Source: Alkalibacter saccharofermentans DSM 14828 (GTDB lineage Bacteria > Bacillota > Clostridia > Eubacteriales > Alkalibacteraceae). Taken from it: a stretch of 64,000 nt of DNA. The notes below the pieces were generated by a model, which saw nothing but the letters and a program-made list of their open reading frames with translations, did no database searches and was not told the DNA's origin. The stretch lies in assembly GCF_900128885.1 (NCBI RefSeq), contig NZ_FQTU01000004.1, positions 62,001 to 126,000 on the forward strand, in the 5' to 3' direction. Position 1 is the stretch's first letter. Each line of letters starts with the position of its first letter. Position numbers and translations under genes: made by a program. Shown piece after piece: positions 60,525-64,000 of this stretch.

Positions 60525-61880
60525 TCAGGCTTCTTTGCGCTCCCGGGTGGATAATATATTTAAGTTTTCCCTGTACTTGGCAACAGTCCTCCTCGATATA
60601 GTATACCCTTTTTCCTTCAAAATATCTGTAATATTTTGATCCGAGTACGGTTTTTTCTTGTTTTCCTTGGATATCAAGTCCTTTATGATGTCTTTAATTT
60701 TTACCGCCGAGACGTCTTCCCCTTCCTGAGAAGCAAGCCCCGTGGTGAAAAAATGTTTCAAGGAGTAGATGCCCCTTGGGGTTACTGCGTACTTGTTTTT
60801 AATCGCCCTGCTTACAGTCGATTCGTGTATCTCAAGAACCTCTGCTATTTCCTTGAGAGTCATTGGCTTTATGTAGCCTTCCCCGCTTCTTAAAAAGTCA
60901 ACCTGCTTTTCAAACAACAGCTGGGCGATGTTTTTTACGGTTTCCTTTCTTTGAAGGATGCTGTTAATTACAAAAGATGCGCTGTTGAGCCCGGATTTTA
61001 TGAACTCCGTTGTTTTCTCATCCCCGCCCTTTTGCAGCAGCGACTGGTAATAGCTGTTTATCTTGAGCCTTGGTACATAGTGGTCGTTCATAGTGACAGA
61101 AACCTTGTCGTCTATTACCTCTACGAATATATCCGGAATGACGTAGTCTGGCTCCTCTTCACAGTACTTAAGCCCCGGCTTCGGATCCAGGCTTTTTAAA
61201 AGCTCTCTGTAGTAGGATATATCCTCTTTGTCCAGGTCTAGCTCCTTCATCAGCTTCTGATCCCTGTTGTAACCGATATCTTCAAGATGCTCGTCTATTA
61301 TATGAAATAGCATGTCATCGAAGTGGTTCATATTAATCAGCTGGATCTTGAGGCACTCCCTTAAGTTTCTGCCTCCGACTCCCGATGGCTCGAACCTTCT
61401 GATGAGGTTGACCAGCTTAATTACTTTTGTGACCGGAACCTTTATCATCTGTGCCATTTCCTCCGGTTCCGCAGAGAGATATCCTCTCTCATCTATGAAG
61501 TCTATGATAAACTCCCCAACGCCATAATCTTCCTCTGAAAGATTAAGGACATGAAGCTGCCCTATCAGAATCTCCTTTAGAGATTCTTCCATGCATTTTA
61601 CATTTTCTATAACGTTTTTTTCCTCATCATCGGAATAGGGTTGAGAATGCTCATGTGTTTTATTTGTGTTTTTCACAAATTCCAGCCAGTTGACTTCTCC
61701 CTCTCCCGCATCTACAGAAGTCTCCTCTTTTTCCAAAAGAGGATTTTTCTCCATCTCTTGATTTATATATTCGCCTAACTCAATAGTATTGTACTGAAGG
61801 ATATTTATACCTTGAATAAGCTGATTGGTCATTATAAGTTTTTGTTTCTGCTTTAAAGACAAGTCAAAACCCAGCTTCAT
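60525..61880 (-). CDS. rpoN: RNA polymerase sigma-54 factor
   Basis: A 451-residue sigma-54. Region I (LSLKQKQKLIMTNQLIQGINILQ) carries the activator-interacting leucine/glutamine pattern, an acidic region II follows, then the core-binding part, an HTH (LEIHESTVSRAIKNKY with VTPRGIYSLKHFF) and the C-terminal RpoN box SRRTVAKYRE near 429-438. AGGGGTG precedes the ATG. It stands alone between trxB and cggR. No sigma-54-dependent activator is in the window. Confidence 0.96.
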   Translation of the reverse strand: MKLGFDLSLKQKQKLIMTNQLIQGINILQYNTIELGEYINQEMEKNPLLEKEETSVDAGEGEVNWLEFVKNTNKTHEHSQPYSDDEEKNVIENVKCMEESLKEILIGQLHVLNLSEEDYGVGEFIIDFIDERGYLSAEPEEMAQMIKVPVTKVIKLVNLIRRFEPSGVGGRNLRECLKIQLINMNHFDDMLFHIIDEHLEDIGYNRDQKLMKELDLDKEDISYYRELLKSLDPKPGLKYCEEEPDYVIPDIFVEVIDDKVSVTMNDHYVPRLKINSYYQSLLQKGGDEKTTEFIKSGLNSASFVINSILQRKETVKNIAQLLFEKQVDFLRSGEGYIKPMTLKEIAEVLEIHESTVSRAIKNKYAVTPRGIYSLKHFFTTGLASQEGEDVSAVKIKDIIKDLISKENKKKPYSDQNITDILKEKGYTISRRTVAKYRENLNILSTRERKEA

Positions 61881-61924
61881 TTAATACACCCCTGTAATCG
61901 TAAACTTTTCAACAACTTCATTAT

Positions 61925-61940
61925 AGCAAATTTCGTGCCA
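61925..61940 (-). promoter_or_regulatory. Consensus sigma-54 promoter upstream of rpoN
   Basis: The minus strand reads TGGCACGAAATTTGCT, a perfect fit to TGGCAC-N5-TTGCW, with the -12 GC about 47 bp before the rpoN start codon. A TATAAT overlaps its right end (TTTGCTATAAT), so a sigma-A promoter may share the site, though its -35 region is poor. Confidence 0.6.
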
Positions 61941-61953
61941 TCATGCACATAAA

Positions 61954-61984
61954 TAAAAAAAGACTGAAGGAACTCCTCCAGTCT
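61954..61984 (-). terminator. trxB terminator
   Basis: AGACTGGAGGA and TCCTTCAGTCT form an 11-bp stem with one G-U on the minus strand, followed by TTTTTTTA, 10 bp after the trxB stop. It isolates rpoN from trxB transcription. Confidence 0.88.
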
Positions 61985-61993
61985 CACAAGGGT

Positions 61994-62917
61994 TTATTCA
62001 AAGACCCTGGCTATATACTTTTCTGCGCTGACAGCTGCGATAGCTCCATCGGCCGCAGCCGTTATGACCTGCTTTAACATCTTTTGCCTTACGTCTCCTG
62101 CCACAAAAATACCTTCCATCTTGGTCTTCATCTCCTCATCGCCGATAATAAACCCGATCTCATCAATTTCCACCATATCCTCGAACAAGGTAGAATCCGG
62201 TTTATATCCAACAAAGACGAATACACCATCAACCGATAGATTCGTAAGCTCTCCAGTCTTGACGTTTTTAAGGGTGATGCCGTTTACTACCCCATCTCCT
62301 TTTATCTCTTCCACTACCGAGTCATAGATAAATTCCATCTTGCTATTCGCAAAAGCCTTTTCCTGTATAGACTTTGCCGCTCTAAACTCGTCTCTTCTGT
62401 GGACGACATAAACCTTTTTTGCAAGCTTGGTAAGAAACATTCCCTCCTCCAAAGCGCTGTCGCCACCGCCTATAACGGCAACCGTAAGATCCTTGAAGAA
62501 GAATCCGTCACATGTTGCACAGTAGGAAACTCCCATGCCCCTGAATTCTTTTTCGCCCTTGCAGCCGATTTCCTTGGGATTTGATCCCGTCGCGATCACC
62601 ACAGACTTTGCCTCGTACTCATTTTTGTCTGTTTTAAGATAAAACAGCTTATCCTTCTTCTCGATGGACAGCAGCTCTTCTTTTGCAAATTCGCTGCCGA
62701 ATTCCACGCACTGATCTTTCATCCTCTGGGAAAGTGCAGGACCGTTTGTGTTCTCAGCAGAACCGGGGTAGTTGTCGATATCATTCGTGGTAGCCAACTG
62801 CCCTCCTGCATCGCCCTTTTCAAGCACTATGTTCTTAAGCTTTGCCCTTGAAGCATATAGGCCAGCGGACAGCCCTGCCGGACCTCCTCCTATTATGACA
62901 AGATCGTAAGTCTTCAT
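61994..62917 (-). CDS. trxB: Thioredoxin-disulfide reductase
   Basis: A 307-residue NAD(P)H-dependent flavoprotein. FAD-binding GGGPAGLSAGLYASRA at the N-terminus, redox-active CATC in VSYCATCDGFFF, NAD(P)-binding GGGDSALEEGMFL, and the C-terminal FAD contact GIFVAGDVRQK are all present. GGAGGAAT precedes the ATG. No thioredoxin gene is adjacent, so ferredoxin-type relatives cannot be fully excluded, but the motifs fit TrxB. Confidence 0.95.
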   Translation of the reverse strand: MKTYDLVIIGGGPAGLSAGLYASRAKLKNIVLEKGDAGGQLATTNDIDNYPGSAENTNGPALSQRMKDQCVEFGSEFAKEELLSIEKKDKLFYLKTDKNEYEAKSVVIATGSNPKEIGCKGEKEFRGMGVSYCATCDGFFFKDLTVAVIGGGDSALEEGMFLTKLAKKVYVVHRRDEFRAAKSIQEKAFANSKMEFIYDSVVEEIKGDGVVNGITLKNVKTGELTNLSVDGVFVFVGYKPDSTLFEDMVEIDEIGFIIGDEEMKTKMEGIFVAGDVRQKMLKQVITAAADGAIAAVSAEKYIARVFE

Positions 62918-62940
62918 TGCGATTCCTCCTAATTATAGTA

Positions 62941-64000
62941 TTAGTTAAGAATGTATTCTGCAATATTTGTGGCGTGGTCTCCGATTCTTTCCAAGTTGCT
63001 TACAACATCAAGGAAGATAATCCCCGAAGAGGCATTGCACATCCCTTCGTTAAGACGGGCTATATGGCTGGTTCTGAGTCTTTCTTCCATTTCGTCTATC
63101 TCGTCCTCGATCTTGATAGTGCTGATGGCTGCAGTGGAATCCTGGTCTTCAAATCCTTCCACGACATCCCTGCACACGGTCTCTACCATGTCCATCATCT
63201 TCTTAAGGTCGTCGACAGCCATGTCGCTAAAGCTGACCTTGTTGTCGATTCGGTACTGAGCGAGCTCTGCAATATTTTCAGCATGGTCTCCTATCCTTTC
63301 GATATCGTGGACGCAGCTGAATAAATCCATAAGTTTTCCGTGCTTTTCTTCGGATATATCTTCATTGACCAATAGTACCAGAAATTGAGTTATTTCTTTC
63401 GCAAAATCATTTATAACTTTTTCCCTTTGCATGACTTTCTCACAGAGCTCTTCATCTTTGTTTAAAAGGGCCTCTAGAGCTGTATGCAAGTTCTTGTTTG
63501 TGAGTCTTCCCATCCTTGTGATTTCTTTGACTACCTGACCCAGCGCTACTGCAGGGTTTTCGATAAGTCTTTTATCCAGATGCGGTCCCTTTTCGTCATG
63601 GTCGATTTTCTCAGGTATCAATCTGTCTATGAACCTTACTATCGGGTCCATGAACGGATACAGGATTATGGTATTAGTAATGTTGAAGAGAGTATGGGTG
63701 TTGGCGATTTCCCTGGTGACATCGTGGACCCTCATCCCTTCAATTACGGTGTAACCTGAAATAGCCTGAATGAACTCGTATATAGGATTGTTCCCTCCGG
63801 TAACCAGGTTCATGACATACAGAACTATCATCACCCATAAAGCTCCGATTATATTTACTGCAAGGTGAATTATAGCCGCTTTTCTGGCAGCTATGCTCGT
63901 GCCGATGCTTGAGAGCATGGCGGTCACGCAGGTACCTATGTTCATCCCTAAAAGCATAGGTACAATAATAGCCAGGGTAGCTGTACCGTCTACAGCGTTA
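62941..64000 (-). CDS. Na/Pi-cotransporter family protein, C-terminal part
   Basis: The gene runs off the right edge; the frame is open to base 64000 (NAVDGTATLAIIVPMLLGMNIGT). The visible 353 residues begin with the membrane part of an NptA-type Na+/phosphate symporter: the GTATLAIIVPMLLGMNIGTCVTA repeat and further hydrophobic helices, PIYEFIQAISGYTVIEG. A C-terminal PhoU-like helical domain follows (VHDIERIGDHAENIAELAQYRI and LDVVSNLERIGDHATNIAEYI). Typical of Firmicute transporters with a fused PhoU regulator. It ends 24 bp before the trxB start and may be cotranscribed with it. Confidence 0.9.
   Translation of the reverse strand, partial: NAVDGTATLAIIVPMLLGMNIGTCVTAMLSSIGTSIAARKAAIIHLAVNIIGALWVMIVLYVMNLVTGGNNPIYEFIQAISGYTVIEGMRVHDVTREIANTHTLFNITNTIILYPFMDPIVRFIDRLIPEKIDHDEKGPHLDKRLIENPAVALGQVVKEITRMGRLTNKNLHTALEALLNKDEELCEKVMQREKVINDFAKEITQFLVLLVNEDISEEKHGKLMDLFSCVHDIERIGDHAENIAELAQYRIDNKVSFSDMAVDDLKKMMDMVETVCRDVVEGFEDQDSTAAISTIKIEDEIDEMEERLRTSHIARLNEGMCNASSGIIFLDVVSNLERIGDHATNIAEYILN

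Overview
The window is chromosomal DNA of a low-GC, strictly fermentative Firmicute of the Clostridia type. The evidence is AT-rich codon use, a cggR-gap-pgk-tpiA-gpmI-eno glycolytic operon, a K+-dependent-type membrane pyrophosphatase, sigma-54, several oxygen-sensitive glycyl radical enzymes (GREs), and PTS transporters with PRD regulators. I cannot name the species. Almost all host genes lie on the minus strand, so operons read from high to low coordinates.

0-9.4 kb: an ABC-F ATPase, an AhpD-like protein, a Fic protein with its own promoter-operator, and three consecutive cyclic-di-GMP signalling proteins (tandem HD-GYP; membrane GGDEF; membrane-PAS-PAS-GGDEF-HD-GYP). 9.4-10.3 kb: a decayed IS3 element and the fossil end of a REP-type (Y1) transposon.

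10.3-20.8 kb: a catabolic operon whose core (FAD-linked oxidase, MFS transporter, EtfB, EtfA, SDR dehydrogenase, FGGY kinase) has the same composition as the E. coli ygcU-S-R-Q-W-E locus. Here it is extended by a BCCT transporter and a SurE-like phosphatase. A divergent RpiR/SIS regulator and a set of helically phased GAAAATTTTC / ATTTTCCGT repeats lie at its head.

21-42 kb: a glycyl-radical and PTS island. Operon 1 (27.5 to 21.0 kb) has GRE1, a PRD/EIIB/EIIA regulator, and fructose-type EIIA, EIIC and EIIB; a DeoR-type regulator precedes it. A GRE2 plus activase pair lies at 32.5-29.2 kb. Operon 2 (42.0 to 32.6 kb) has a second PRD regulator, GRE3, ascorbate-type EIIB and EIIC, and a second activase. 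An IS3 element sits inside the last codons of GRE3; the severed tail is still present on its far side, 15 bp before EIIB. All three GREs have the G-C-x-E active-site motif of the dehydratase/lyase branch, not the Cys-Cys of pyruvate formate-lyase. Their natural substrates are not deducible, but the PTS linkage points to phosphorylated polyols or anhydro-sugars.

42-47.8 kb: a mobile-element graveyard (truncated transposases, an IS1182 with an amber codon, an intact IS256, a RAYT fossil), a RelE/Phd-type toxin-antitoxin pair, a probable prophage scrap, and a second copy of the 3' end of the tmRNA gene that looks like an attachment site. The tmRNA gene (tag AKNNNYALAA) follows, then a frameshifted four-helix-bundle gene.

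47.9-64 kb: conserved housekeeping genes. These are smpB, rnr, a DUF1294 protein, hppA, secG, the glycolytic operon under CggR, rpoN with a consensus sigma-54 promoter in front of it, trxB, and the 3' part of an Na/Pi-cotransporter gene that runs off the right edge.
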